A DNA stretch of 64,000 nt, taken from positions 806,001-870,000 of the forward strand of contig NZ_VRUR01000002.1 in the NCBI RefSeq assembly GCF_008040165.1, in the 5' to 3' direction. This DNA is from Flagellimonas hymeniacidonis. GTDB taxonomy: Bacteria; Bacteroidota; Bacteroidia; Flavobacteriales; Flavobacteriaceae. A program made the translations under genes and the position numbers. Positions within the stretch are counted from its first letter, which is position 1, and each line of letters opens with the position of its first letter. The notes beneath the pieces were generated by a model. That model searched no databases and was not told where the DNA came from. It worked only from the letters and a program-made list of their open reading frames with translations. Shown here piece after piece: positions 1 to 8,669 of this stretch.

Positions 1-254
1 AGGAAAATGCCCTATGTATCAAGTGCAAAGGAGACCTAAAAGATAAGCCGGTCACTGGAATGAAGATTATGGATGATTATAAACGGAACAATAAGGGAGA
101 ATATAAGGGAAGTAGACTTTTTGATCCAGAACAGGCCATGACATTTAGAGGAAAGGTATGGTTAGATCCAAAAGACAGTAATAGGCTAAAGGTGAGGGGG
201 TATTTGGCATTTTTGTACAGAACCCAAACTTGGCATAGAGTGCTAGATGAATAA
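1..254 (+). CDS. DUF2147 family protein, C-terminal part (5' end outside the window)
   Basis: The reading frame is open from the first bases of the window (frame 3) and ends in TAA at 252-254, leaving about 83 residues. The fragment starts with a CxxC pair (residues CIKCKGD) followed by GMKIM, then a segment of alternating Asp-rich and hydrophobic strands ending near RTQTWHR. This is the usual C-terminal half of DUF2147 proteins, which are exported beta-rich proteins of unknown function. The N-terminus and any signal peptide cannot be seen. It lies 5 bases upstream of priA, so the two may be co-transcribed. The family call rests on the CxxC/GMKIM pattern and overall shape. Confidence 0.7.
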   Translation, partial: ENALCIKCKGDLKDKPVTGMKIMDDYKRNNKGEYKGSRLFDPEQAMTFRGKVWLDPKDSNRLKVRGYLAFLYRTQTWHRVLDE

Positions 255-259
255 CCGTT

Positions 260-2716
260 ATGCATTATTTTTTAGATATAGTCCTGCCCATTCCATTAGA
301 GCGGCTTTTCACGTATAAAATTTCTGAACAAGAGGCGGATTTTTTAAAAGTAGGTATGCGGGTTGCGGTCCCTTTTGGGAAATCCAAAATCTATACTGCA
401 TTGGCCTACAACGTCCATCAAGTGGCGCCGGAATTATACGAGGCAAAGGAAATCTATCAAATCTTAGATGAAAAACCCCTTATCAACACATTTCAATTAA
501 AACATTGGGAATGGATTGCTCAATATTATATGTGCACTTTGGGAGAAGTGTTTCGAAGTGCCTTACCCAGTGCTTTTTTGTTGGAGAGCGAAACCTTGGT
601 GCTGCCTAATAAGGATACTATCATTGATGAATTGGATTTAAACGACAATGAATTTTTGATTTATGAGGCGCTCCAACATCAAACTGCTTTAAAAATAGGA
701 GAGATAAGCGGAATTGTAGATAAAAAAAATGTGCTTCCACTGGTAAACAGGCTGGTTCAAAAAGGAGTGGTGCTTCAAAAAGAAGAACTTTATGAACAGT
801 ATAAGCCGAAGCTGGTACGGTATGTAAAACTTGGCGAAGTTTACCAAAATGAAGAAAAACTGGAAGAATTGCTCATCAATCTTTCTAGGGCTCCCAAGCA
901 AAGTCAGGTGGTACTATCACTTTTCCAACTTCAAGCAAAGACCAAGAAACCCATTCCCGTTACAGATTTAGAAAAGGAGAGTGGAAGTTCCCGAGCCGTT
1001 ATAAAAGCCCTCATCGATAAGTCGGTACTTGAAGAATATCATATTAGAACAGACAGGGTTCAGCATGATGAAAATTCAAAAAACACTGAGAGTATTGAAC
1101 TGAATTCATATCAACAAGATGCCTTTAAGGCCATAAACGAAAGTTTTGCACAGAAAAAAACAGCCTTACTGCATGGAGTTACTTCTTCAGGCAAGACCGA
1201 GGTATATATCAAGCTAATTGAACAGTGTTTAGAAGAAGGGAAACAAGCACTATATCTGCTACCAGAAATTGCACTGACTTCTCAACTCATAGGAAGGTTG
1301 CGCGAATATTTTGGCGATAAGGTTTCCGTATATCACTCAAAATATAGCATTCATGAGCGCGTGGAGGTGTGGAACAATGTAGTGGCCAATGCCGATAAGG
1401 CTCAGATTGTAATTGGTGCTCGTTCCTCCTTGTTTTTGCCCTTTTCCAATTTGGGGTTGGTGGTCATTGATGAGGAGCATGAAAGTTCTTTTAAACAATT
1501 TGACCCTGCACCAAGATATCATGCCCGTGATGCGGCTATTGTATTGGCATCGCTTCATAGCGCTCATTGCGTGTTGGGTTCCGCAACGCCCAGTATAGAA
1601 AGCATGGATAATGCGAAAAAAGGAAAATATGGGTATGCTAGTATAAAACATAGGTATGGGGATGTACTCATGCCAGATATTTCTCTGGTTGATATAAAAG
1701 AGGCTACCAGAAAAAAACGCATGAAAGGACATTTTTCTGAAACTTTGTTCAATGCCATTCAGGAGGCTCTCGAAGAAGGAGAACAAATTATTCTTTTTCA
1801 GAACAGAAGAGGTTTTGCTCCTATAATAGAGTGTACCACCTGCGGACACGTATCGCAATGCCCAAATTGTGATGTAAGCTTAACATATCATCAACATCGA
1901 AATCAATTACGTTGTCACTATTGTGGGTATCATATGGCTTTGCAACAAGGTTGCTTGGCTTGTGGAAGCCCTACTTTAGATAAAAAGGGATTTGGTACAG
2001 AGCAGATTCAAGAAGAGTTGAAGCAGCTTTTCCCAGAAATTAATGTAGGCCGAATGGATTTGGATACCACAAGAGGAAAGTATGCCTATGAAAAATTGAT
2101 AACTGCTTTTGAGCAACAGGAAATGGACATTTTAGTAGGAACACAAATGGTGACCAAAGGGCTCGATTTTAGAAATGTAAGTTTGGTTGGTATTATGAAT
2201 GCAGATTCTTTGTTGAATTTTCCAGATTACAGAGCCCATGAAAGAAGTTTTCAAATGCTCACGCAGGTCGCGGGCAGGGCAGGGAGGACCCAAAAAAGAG
2301 GTAAAGTATTGATACAGACGTACAATCCGTATCATCAGATATTGCAGCAGGTTACCACTAACAATTATGATAAAATGTTCTCTGAACAGTATTATGAGCG
2401 GGAACAATTTAAATACCCACCTTTGGTGCGTATTATCAAACTAACGTTAAAAGATAAAGATTACAATAAACTAAACGAGGCGGCCCAGTGGTTTGCCAGT
2501 TCTTTAAAAAATGTGCTTGGTCATCAAATTCTTGGACCAGAGTACCCACCTGTTGCCAGAATACGTAGGGATTACTTAAAGAATATATTAATTAAAGTGG
2601 GCAAGGGACAATCATTGCCACAAACAAAAAATAGCATTAAAAGAATTGAAAAATCTTTTAATGCTATTTCTAAGTATAAAAGTGTGAGACTCGTCTACAA
2701 TGTAGACCACATATAA
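260..2716 (+). CDS. priA: Primosomal protein N' (replication restart helicase PriA)
   Basis: PriA is the superfamily 2 DNA helicase that recognises stalled forks and reloads the replisome. The 818-residue product has the expected order: N-terminal 3'-DNA-binding and winged-helix region, Walker A GVTSSGKTE near residue 306, DEEH motif near 403, and a zinc-binding insert near 525-570 made of four Cys pairs (CTTC, CPNC, CHYC, CLAC). Helicase motifs V and VI follow (GTQMVTKGLDF, QVAGRAGR). ATG 260 follows the DUF2147 stop by 5 bases. The stop codon abuts the stop codon of the opposite-strand regulator, leaving no room for a terminator between them. The length is normal for Bacteroidota PriA. Confidence 0.97.
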   Translation: MHYFLDIVLPIPLERLFTYKISEQEADFLKVGMRVAVPFGKSKIYTALAYNVHQVAPELYEAKEIYQILDEKPLINTFQLKHWEWIAQYYMCTLGEVFRSALPSAFLLESETLVLPNKDTIIDELDLNDNEFLIYEALQHQTALKIGEISGIVDKKNVLPLVNRLVQKGVVLQKEELYEQYKPKLVRYVKLGEVYQNEEKLEELLINLSRAPKQSQVVLSLFQLQAKTKKPIPVTDLEKESGSSRAVIKALIDKSVLEEYHIRTDRVQHDENSKNTESIELNSYQQDAFKAINESFAQKKTALLHGVTSSGKTEVYIKLIEQCLEEGKQALYLLPEIALTSQLIGRLREYFGDKVSVYHSKYSIHERVEVWNNVVANADKAQIVIGARSSLFLPFSNLGLVVIDEEHESSFKQFDPAPRYHARDAAIVLASLHSAHCVLGSATPSIESMDNAKKGKYGYASIKHRYGDVLMPDISLVDIKEATRKKRMKGHFSETLFNAIQEALEEGEQIILFQNRRGFAPIIECTTCGHVSQCPNCDVSLTYHQHRNQLRCHYCGYHMALQQGCLACGSPTLDKKGFGTEQIQEELKQLFPEINVGRMDLDTTRGKYAYEKLITAFEQQEMDILVGTQMVTKGLDFRNVSLVGIMNADSLLNFPDYRAHERSFQMLTQVAGRAGRTQKRGKVLIQTYNPYHQILQQVTTNNYDKMFSEQYYEREQFKYPPLVRIIKLTLKDKDYNKLNEAAQWFASSLKNVLGHQILGPEYPPVARIRRDYLKNILIKVGKGQSLPQTKNSIKRIEKSFNAISKYKSVRLVYNVDHI

Positions 2717-3409
2717 TTATACGTTGGCAAGTGCTTCTGCCAGTTCTGTCTTTTTATTTCTACTTAATGGAATCTGTCTGCCCCCAACCTCTACATTCTT
2801 GCTATTGAATTTTTCAATTTTTTCCAGATTCACTATATAAGATTTATGGATTCGTAGAAACTTTTCAGCAGGCAATTGCTGCTCAAAAGATTTCATAGTG
2901 GAAAGAATTACAATATTGGCTTCATCTGTCACCAATTTAATGTAATCTCCCAATGCCTCAATCCATTTAATATCGTTTAAGATAACCTTACGCTTTTTAA
3001 GGTTGCTCTTTACAAAAATATGCTCCTCATCTTCATCCACCCTATTTATTTGCTCGTACTTGGCTACTGCTCTTTTAACAGAAGACTCAAAACGGGCTAA
3101 GGTGATAGGTTTGTGAAGGTAATCCGTTACATCATAATCAAAAGCCTTTAGCGCATAATCAGGCTTTCCTGTGATTAAAATAACTTGAGGAGGGTTCTCC
3201 AATGCCTCTAAAAGGTCAAAACCACTAATGATTGGCATCTCAACATCTAGAAAGATTAAATCGATGTCATGGTTCTTAAGACCGTTCTTAGCTTCAATAG
3301 CATTACTATATTCGGCTACTAGGGCAAGATGTGGGTGATTGTTGACCAATTTGGCAACGGCCATCCGTTGCATTGAGGAGTCGTCTACAATTATACTTTT
3401 TAATTTCAT
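2717..3409 (-). CDS. LytTR-family DNA-binding response regulator
   Basis: This is a two-domain regulator of the LytR/AlgR type. The receiver domain (about residues 1-120) has the acidic pair D9-D10, the phospho-acceptor D55 in LDVEMP, the conserved Thr in ITG, and Lys in HKPI. The C-terminal LytTR domain (about 130-228) has the typical pattern of a DNA-binding beta domain: IEALGDY, a FLRIHKSYIVN-type segment, and a closing GRQIPLSR. No histidine kinase gene is adjacent, so it is an orphan here; in this phylum partners are often LytS-like kinases elsewhere. The gene ends exactly where priA ends on the other strand. Confidence 0.92.
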   Translation of the reverse strand: MKLKSIIVDDSSMQRMAVAKLVNNHPHLALVAEYSNAIEAKNGLKNHDIDLIFLDVEMPIISGFDLLEALENPPQVILITGKPDYALKAFDYDVTDYLHKPITLARFESSVKRAVAKYEQINRVDEDEEHIFVKSNLKKRKVILNDIKWIEALGDYIKLVTDEANIVILSTMKSFEQQLPAEKFLRIHKSYIVNLEKIEKFNSKNVEVGGRQIPLSRNKKTELAEALANV

Positions 3410-3615
3410 AGAATGGGGTGATTTGTAGGGTTTTAAATCATCGGCAAATTACATAAAAAAGGCGTTTAACGGCAACAAAAGATGTAAACATGGTCTATTT
3501 TGTTGTGTATATTACCATATACGTTACGTAGGTTTGCTTAGTTCATTTATGTTAATAACTATTAATGGTTAAACGAAGATTTTATGCTTTTCTTGCGAGA
3601 AGAAGTAATTATTAC

Positions 3616-3623
3616 TAATTTTG
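3616..3623 (+). promoter_or_regulatory. Predicted -7 promoter element for rpsF operon
   Basis: TAATTTTG matches the Bacteroidota -7 consensus TAnnTTTG and lies 22 bases upstream of the rpsF ATG. A TTG about 20 bases further upstream (3593-3595) fits the -33 position. Predicted by motif only. Confidence 0.6.
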
Positions 3624-3645
3624 CGCTCCTTTAAAAATATAATAT

Positions 3646-3984
3646 ATGAACCATTACGAAACTGTTTTCATTTTAAATCCCGTTCTGTCTGAAACACAGA
3701 TAGAGGAAACAGTTAAGAAATTTGAAGATTTCTTAATTAAGAATGGTGGCAAAATGGTCTCCAAAGAAAACTGGGGACTAAAGAAATTAGCCTATCCCAT
3801 TCAACACAAGAAAAGTGGTTTTTACCACTTATTTGAATTCACCGTTCCCGGTGAAGTAATTTCTCCTTATGAGCTAGAATTTAGAAGAGATGAGCGTATT
3901 ATGCGTTTTCTAACTGTTAAGTTAGATAAGCACGCTATTTCTTGGGCAGAAAGAAGAAGAACCAAATTAAAAGCAAAAGCATAG
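3646..3984 (+). CDS. rpsF: 30S ribosomal protein S6
   Basis: The 112-residue product begins MNHYETVFI and contains the S6 fold signature (ETVFILNP, GLKKLAYPI, RIMRFLTVKLDKHA). S6 binds the central domain of 16S rRNA together with S18. It is the first gene of the rpsF-rpsR-rplI operon, the normal order in bacteria that lack priB at this locus. The rpsR ATG follows after 3 bases. The C-terminus ends in a short basic tail (RRRTKLKAKA), as in other Flavobacteriaceae. Confidence 0.97.
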   Translation: MNHYETVFILNPVLSETQIEETVKKFEDFLIKNGGKMVSKENWGLKKLAYPIQHKKSGFYHLFEFTVPGEVISPYELEFRRDERIMRFLTVKLDKHAISWAERRRTKLKAKA

Positions 3985-3987
3985 GGT

Positions 3988-4284
3988 ATGGCATCAATAG
4001 AACAACAAGCAAAAGCAAAAAAAGACGGGGAAATCAGGTATTTGACCCCGTTGAACATTGAGACCAACAAGCAAAAGAAGTACTGTAGATTTAAAAAATC
4101 AGGAATTAAGTATATCGATTACAAGGATCCAGATTTTTTAATGAAGTTGGTGAACGAGCAAGGTAAACTGCTTCCAAGAAGACTTACAGGCACCTCTTTA
4201 AAGTACCAAAGAAAGGTAGCCCAAGCTGTTAAGCGTGCGCGCCATTTAGCCTTAATGCCGTATGTTGGCGATATGTTGAAATAA
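3988..4284 (+). CDS. rpsR: 30S ribosomal protein S18
   Basis: The 98-residue product contains the S18 core: [17 protein letters not shown], then [27 protein letters not shown]18 pairs with S6 on the small subunit platform. It has a longer, basic N-terminal extension (about 20 residues, [11 protein letters not shown]) than the Escherichia coli protein, which is common in Bacteroidota. It lies between rpsF (3-base gap) and rplI (13-base gap) and is clearly part of the same operon. Confidence 0.97.
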   Translation: MASIEQQAKAKKDGEIRYLTPLNIETNKQKKYCRFKKSGIKYIDYKDPDFLMKLVNEQGKLLPRRLTGTSLKYQRKVAQAVKRARHLALMPYVGDMLK

Positions 4285-4297
4285 AAAATACTGAAGA

Positions 4298-4750
4298 ATG
4301 GAACTTATTCTAAAAGAAGATATACAGGATTTAGGCTTTAAAGACGATGTCGTAACAGTAAAAAACGGTTACGGAAGAAACTACCTTATTCCTAAAGGTT
4401 TGGCTGCTTTAGCTACACCATCTGCAAAAAAGGTTTTGGCAGAAAACCTAAAGCAGAGAGCACATAAAGAAAAGAAAGTCATTGATGAAGCCAATAAAAA
4501 AGCAGAAGCTTTAAAACAATTGGAAATCAGAATTCCTGCAAAAGTAGGTGCTGGTGATAAATTGTTCGGTTCTGTAAATAATATTGATTTGGCCACTGCT
4601 TTGGATAAAGCGGGTCATGAAATTGACAGAAAATTCATTAGTATAAAAGGAGGAACAATCAAAAGAGTTGGGCCATATGACGCTCAAATCAGACTTCATA
4701 GAGAAGTGATTGTGGACTTTCCTTTTGAAGTAATCGCTGAGGCTAAATAA
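4298..4750 (+). CDS. rplI: 50S ribosomal protein L9
   Basis: The 150-residue protein has the L9 N-terminal RNA-binding motif (MELILKEDIQDLG, then KNGYGRNYLIPKGLA). A long connecting helix rich in Lys and Ala follows (residues about 45-75), then the C-terminal domain containing KLFGSV. L9 binds domain V of 23S rRNA. It is the last gene of the rpsF operon and is followed 30 bases later by a clear hairpin terminator. Confidence 0.97.
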   Translation: MELILKEDIQDLGFKDDVVTVKNGYGRNYLIPKGLAALATPSAKKVLAENLKQRAHKEKKVIDEANKKAEALKQLEIRIPAKVGAGDKLFGSVNNIDLATALDKAGHEIDRKFISIKGGTIKRVGPYDAQIRLHREVIVDFPFEVIAEAK

Positions 4751-4780
4751 ATACTTAGTTTTCGGTTAATAACTTAATAA

Positions 4781-4808
4781 GAGCTATGCGTGCATAGCTC
4801 TTTTTTTT
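4781..4808 (+). terminator. Rho-independent terminator of the rpsF-rpsR-rplI operon
   Basis: GAGCTATG and CATAGCTC form an 8-bp stem around a CGTG loop and are followed directly by eight T residues. It ends the ribosomal operon and separates it from the Oar-like receptor, whose own promoter element starts 5 bases after the T run. Confidence 0.9.
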
Positions 4809-4812
4809 GTTC

Positions 4813-4820
4813 TATGTTTG
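4813..4820 (+). promoter_or_regulatory. Predicted -7 promoter element for the Oar-like receptor
   Basis: TATGTTTG fits TAnnTTTG and sits just after the rplI terminator. It would give a 5' leader of about 25 bases before ATG 4850. It also argues against the in-frame upstream GTG at 4790, which lies inside the terminator. Confidence 0.6.
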
Positions 4821-4849
4821 TAGACACTCAAAAAACTAACTCACTCATT

Positions 4850-7800
4850 ATGAAGAAAATTTTACCACTTGGGGTACTGTTTTTTATGGTATTCACCTCC
4901 GCTTTTTCACAAGTCACCACATCCAACATCAGAGGTACTGTTGTTGATGATCAACAAGCTCCCCTTCTTGGAGCCAATGTAGTTGCCGTACACACACCAA
5001 CAGGGACACGTTATGGCGCTATTACCAATGAAGAAGGTAGGTTTAACTTGCTCAACCTTAGGGTTGGTGGACCTTACGAAGTTACCATCTCATACATTGG
5101 ATTTAAAAGCAGTGTTAGAAACGATGTATTTCTGTCTTTAGGAAAGACGTTTAATTTTAATGCTTCTTTAGTACCAGATAGCCAAGCTTTGGATGAAGTA
5201 ATTGTGGTTTCTGACCAAACTGGAACTTTTGGAAGTGATAGAACAGGAGCTGAAACCAGCGTAGGAAGAAGAGAATTGACAAGACTACCAACAATTTCAA
5301 GATCTACTAACGATTTTACACGTTTGGAACCTACAGCAAGTGCCGGTTCTTTTGGTGGTAGAAATGACCAATTCAATAATTTTTCTTTAGATGGAGCCAT
5401 CTTCAACAACCCATTTGGTTTGGATGCAGCACAACCAGGAGGGCAGACTAATGCTACTCCTATATCCATAGATGCCATTGACCAAATCCAAGTAAGTACC
5501 GCTCCGTATGATGTAACACAATCTGGATTTACAGGAGCGTCAGTAAATGCGGTTACAAAAAGTGGTACAAACGAATTTTATGGTACCGTTTACGGATTTT
5601 TCAGAAATGATGACCTCACAGGTGGTAAAATAAATGGCGATGACGTTTTTAAAACAGGTTTAGAACAAAAGCAATATGGTTTCAGTATTGGAGGCCCAAT
5701 AGTTAAAAACAAATTGTTCTTTTTCGTGAATTTTGAAAAAGACGATCTCACTTCTTTAGGAACAGATGGGTTTGTACCTAATACAGGTACCGGAGCTGCA
5801 AATGAGTCTAGAGTAACGCAATCAGATTTTGAGTTGGTTGATAACCTGTTAAGGCAAGTAGTCATAGGACAAGATGGACAAGGAAATGACATTTTTTACA
5901 ACCCTGGAAGAATTACAGGATTCAACTTTGACCAAGAATCTACAAAAGGAATTTTCAAGTTGGATTGGAACATTAATGATAATAATCGATTGGCCATTAT
6001 CTATAATTTCTTGGATGCTTCAAAAGGGAAACCTGCCAATCGTAATGCAATTCAATTTAGAGGGCCAGATTTGGCAACCTTGCAGTTTGAAAATGCTGGG
6101 TATGAAATCAATAATAGAATTCAGTCCGTTCAAATAGAACTGAACTCAACCTTGTCTAACAACGCTACAAACAAGTTACAAATAGGGTATACGCATTTTG
6201 ATGACTTTAGAAGGCCATTTTCAACACCAGCACCTAGTATAACCATTTTAGATGCTGCCGGAACGTCCAGTTATATTATTGCGGGTCATGAACCTTTTTC
6301 TATCAATAACAAACTAGATCAAAAAGTATTTCAAGTCACAGATAATTTAAATTTCTTTAAAGGAGATCATACCTATACCGTAGGTTTTTCTTTTGAAAAG
6401 TTCCAGTTTGATAATTCCTTTAACTTAGGTGTCTTTGGTGCTCAAGGCGTATTTTTTCCAACGGGAACTATTACAGATTTCCCTGATTTCGCAAGCTCTG
6501 GTCAATTACAAGCAGCCTTTGATTCTGCTATTGCTACAGATGCAGCACTTAATGCTGCAGGACCCGGCGTAGCAGGTGGTTTGGCTTTAGCCGAAACCAA
6601 TGTGGGGCAACTTTCATTTTATGCCCAAGATCAATGGGACATTACGGACAATTTTAAATTGACGTACGGATTACGCTTTGATAAGCCCTTATTTTTTGAT
6701 ACATCAGAAAAAGCACAAGAAGTAATAGATCGTAATTGTTGCTATAATCCAAGTATTGAATATACAGACCCATCAACAGGAGAAACTGCATTTTTTGATT
6801 CTACCCAATTGCCTTCGAACGATTGGTTAATCTCACCTAGAGTAGGATTTAACTGGGATGTAAATGGCGATGCTTCTTTACAATTAAGAGGAGGCTCAGG
6901 AGTCTTTACAGGTCGTTTTCCATTTGTATGGCTAGGAAATCAAGTGGCGAATCCTAATTTCTTTTTCTACACGGTTGTAGACCCTGACTTTAAATTTCCA
7001 CAAGTTTGGAGAACCAATATAGGTGCGGACAAACGTTTTGAAAATGGCCTTGTAGCCACTTTGGATGTCTCGTACACAAAAGATATTAATGGAATACACG
7101 TTCAAAACTGGGGCTTGGCAGCTCCATCAGGTACGTTGAATACGCCATTTGACCAAAGAGCTTTTTATACAGATGCCGATAAATCTCCTAACTCTGCCTA
7201 TGTATTTACAAATTCTGATGAAAATGGACGTATTTGGAATGTGGCAGGGAAAGTTCAAAAAACTTGGGACGATGGTTTGTACGCACAATTAGGATATAGC
7301 TTCCTGGATGCCAAGAGTGTAAACTCCATCGATGCGGAAATTACGAGTGATGCTTATAATGGTAATGCCATAGTGGGTAATTCCAATACAGCCGTATTGT
7401 CCAATGCCAGATATGGTGACAAACATCGCTTTATTGGGGTTATTTCCAAAGCATTCAAAACTGGAACAACCATATCTACCTTTTTTGAGTATGCAAAGGG
7501 AGGGCGTTACAATTATGTCCATGGAGGAAATATCAACGGCGATGATATTGCTGGAAATGGTGATGGATTCCAAAACGACCTGCTTTACATTCCAACAGCT
7601 TCAGAAGTGAGCCAAATGAATTTTAGCGAACCAGGACAAGCTGCAGCTTTTGAAGCGTTTATTCAACAAGATGATTATTTAAGTGATAATCGCGGTGAAT
7701 ATGCAGAGCGTTACGCTGCCTTGGCACCTTGGAGAAGTAGCTGGGATGTAAAAGTGCTTCAGGACATTAAATTGACTGATAAAAACAAGATTCAGCTAAG

Positions 7801-8011
7801 TTTAGACATATTGAATTTAGGGAATCTGATCAATTCAAATTGGGGTGTTGTTGAAATCCCAACCTTTAATCAGCTATTGGGTGTTTCTGTAGACGCTACG
7901 AATACACCAACCTATACATTTGATCCTAATTTAACAGAAACCTTTGCGGCAAATACCGCTGAAATCTCCAGATGGAGAGCTCAGGTAGGAGTTCGCTATA
8001 TTTTTAATTAG
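4850..8011 (+). CDS. Oar-like TonB-dependent outer membrane receptor
   Basis: The 1053-residue product starts MKKILPLG with a signal peptide ending near AFSQ. A CarboxypepD_reg-like domain (about residues 25-105: IRGTVVDDQQAPLLGANV, YIGFKSSV) is followed by a plug domain (about 115-240) and a long beta-barrel ending in an aromatic-terminated strand (GVRYIFN). The plug and barrel resemble Oar proteins, TonB-dependent receptors without a SusD partner; their substrate is usually unknown, and Oar of Myxococcus is linked to adhesion and protein uptake. No SusD or DUF4249 gene is adjacent. An in-frame GTG exists at 4790 but lies in a terminator hairpin; ATG 4850 gives the clean signal peptide. Confidence 0.93.
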   Translation: MKKILPLGVLFFMVFTSAFSQVTTSNIRGTVVDDQQAPLLGANVVAVHTPTGTRYGAITNEEGRFNLLNLRVGGPYEVTISYIGFKSSVRNDVFLSLGKTFNFNASLVPDSQALDEVIVVSDQTGTFGSDRTGAETSVGRRELTRLPTISRSTNDFTRLEPTASAGSFGGRNDQFNNFSLDGAIFNNPFGLDAAQPGGQTNATPISIDAIDQIQVSTAPYDVTQSGFTGASVNAVTKSGTNEFYGTVYGFFRNDDLTGGKINGDDVFKTGLEQKQYGFSIGGPIVKNKLFFFVNFEKDDLTSLGTDGFVPNTGTGAANESRVTQSDFELVDNLLRQVVIGQDGQGNDIFYNPGRITGFNFDQESTKGIFKLDWNINDNNRLAIIYNFLDASKGKPANRNAIQFRGPDLATLQFENAGYEINNRIQSVQIELNSTLSNNATNKLQIGYTHFDDFRRPFSTPAPSITILDAAGTSSYIIAGHEPFSINNKLDQKVFQVTDNLNFFKGDHTYTVGFSFEKFQFDNSFNLGVFGAQGVFFPTGTITDFPDFASSGQLQAAFDSAIATDAALNAAGPGVAGGLALAETNVGQLSFYAQDQWDITDNFKLTYGLRFDKPLFFDTSEKAQEVIDRNCCYNPSIEYTDPSTGETAFFDSTQLPSNDWLISPRVGFNWDVNGDASLQLRGGSGVFTGRFPFVWLGNQVANPNFFFYTVVDPDFKFPQVWRTNIGADKRFENGLVATLDVSYTKDINGIHVQNWGLAAPSGTLNTPFDQRAFYTDADKSPNSAYVFTNSDENGRIWNVAGKVQKTWDDGLYAQLGYSFLDAKSVNSIDAEITSDAYNGNAIVGNSNTAVLSNARYGDKHRFIGVISKAFKTGTTISTFFEYAKGGRYNYVHGGNINGDDIAGNGDGFQNDLLYIPTASEVSQMNFSEPGQAAAFEAFIQQDDYLSDNRGEYAERYAALAPWRSSWDVKVLQDIKLTDKNKIQLSLDILNLGNLINSNWGVVEIPTFNQLLGVSVDATNTPTYTFDPNLTETFAANTAEISRWRAQVGVRYIFN

Positions 8012-8032
8012 AACAGTATAATTTATAGCAAG

Positions 8033-8062
8033 AAAGGCTGCGCAAAAGCGCGGCCTTTTTTA
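8033..8062 (+). terminator. Rho-independent terminator after the Oar-like receptor
   Basis: GGCTGCGC and GCGCGGCC pair (one G-T pair) around an AAAA loop, followed by TTTTTTATTTTT. It starts 21 bases after the receptor stop codon. The T run overlaps the next gene's predicted promoter element. Confidence 0.9.
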
Positions 8063-8068
8063 TTTTTG
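8061..8068 (+). promoter_or_regulatory. Predicted -7 promoter element for the DUF6495-type gene
   Basis: TATTTTTG fits TAnnTTTG and lies 23 bases before ATG 8092, within the tail of the preceding terminator. The T-rich setting raises the chance of a coincidental match. Confidence 0.45.
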
Positions 8069-8091
8069 CCGAATCAAATGAAAATGATCAG

Positions 8092-8562
8092 ATGAAATAT
8101 GCAAGACTGACGCAACAGCAATTGGAAGAGTTGCACCCAGAGTTTATTAACTTTTTGGCTACCCAATCCATTACTGCCGATGAATGGGCAAGCATAAAGA
8201 AAGAAAAACCGGAAGCAGCAGAAGAGGAATTGGATGTCTTTAGTGATTTAATATGGGAAGGCGTATTGTCCAAAGTGGAGTATCTGGAAAATATTTCTGA
8301 GTTGCATATGCATTTGTTCCATCTAACAGAAAAGGAAATGAAACTACTTTCTGTAAAGGTGATGAACCCAGAAATAGATTTACGTACCGAGATTGGGTTT
8401 GGTTGGTTCAAGAGAAATTTTCAATCTGACTTTGTAGAGTATCTAACCGCTTCCAAGGCTTATTCTGATGATAAAAACCTAGATAAGTTCAACTTGATCC
8501 AACAGGGCGCTACCATTACCAAGGGGGAACTTTACCAATGGTTTGATAAAATCATGGAATAA
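8092..8562 (+). CDS. Small conserved flavobacterial protein (DUF6495-like)
   Basis: This 156-residue protein has no signal peptide and no membrane segment, so it is probably cytoplasmic. It is acidic and mostly helical by composition, with a Leu/Glu-rich N-terminal half (LTQQQLEELHPEF, PEAAEEELDVFSDLIWEGVL) and a C-terminal part containing RTEIGFGWFKRNF and ITKGELYQWFDKIM. I recognise it as the family that is, to my recollection, listed as DUF6495 in Flavobacteriia; the function is unknown. It stands alone, with its own promoter candidate and a following terminator. The start at ATG 8092 gives the conserved MKYARLT beginning. Confidence 0.75.
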   Translation: MKYARLTQQQLEELHPEFINFLATQSITADEWASIKKEKPEAAEEELDVFSDLIWEGVLSKVEYLENISELHMHLFHLTEKEMKLLSVKVMNPEIDLRTEIGFGWFKRNFQSDFVEYLTASKAYSDDKNLDKFNLIQQGATITKGELYQWFDKIME

Positions 8563-8582
8563 CATCCTTATTTTTATATCAC

Positions 8583-8603
8583 TCCGAGCTTGTCGAAGGG
8601 TGG
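8583..8603. repeat. Possible dispersed REP-like element (single copy seen here)
   Basis: The 21-base stretch contains GAGCTTGTCGAAGGGTGG; its reverse complement reads CCACCCTTCGACAAGCTC. A CTTCGACAAGCTC core is familiar as a short interspersed repeat in intergenic DNA of many Bacteroidota and other bacteria. Only one copy occurs in this window, so its repeat nature is knowledge-based, not shown here. Confidence 0.45.
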
Positions 8604-8620
8604 GGAAAATGAAAAAATAA

Positions 8621-8645
8621 AAAAGAGCCCTTAAGGGCTCTTCTT
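8621..8645. terminator. Bidirectional hairpin terminator
   Basis: AAGAGCCCTT directly followed by AAGGGCTCTT is a perfect palindrome. It has an A-rich left flank (a U tail for leftward transcripts) and a T-rich right flank. It serves the convergent DUF6495-type gene and the collagen-like lipoprotein gene. Confidence 0.88.
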
Positions 8646-8669
8646 CTTTTAAGCGTGTTATAAAAAATA

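Noticed and set aside
1337..1858. A 173-codon open frame on the strand opposite priA
   Set aside because: It lies fully inside priA, has no family features, and is expected as a shadow in AT-rich DNA with this codon use.
2717..3409. LytTR regulator paired with a kinase in this window
   Set aside because: The only histidine kinase here (56202) has its own adjacent OmpR-type partner. No LytS-like kinase is nearby.
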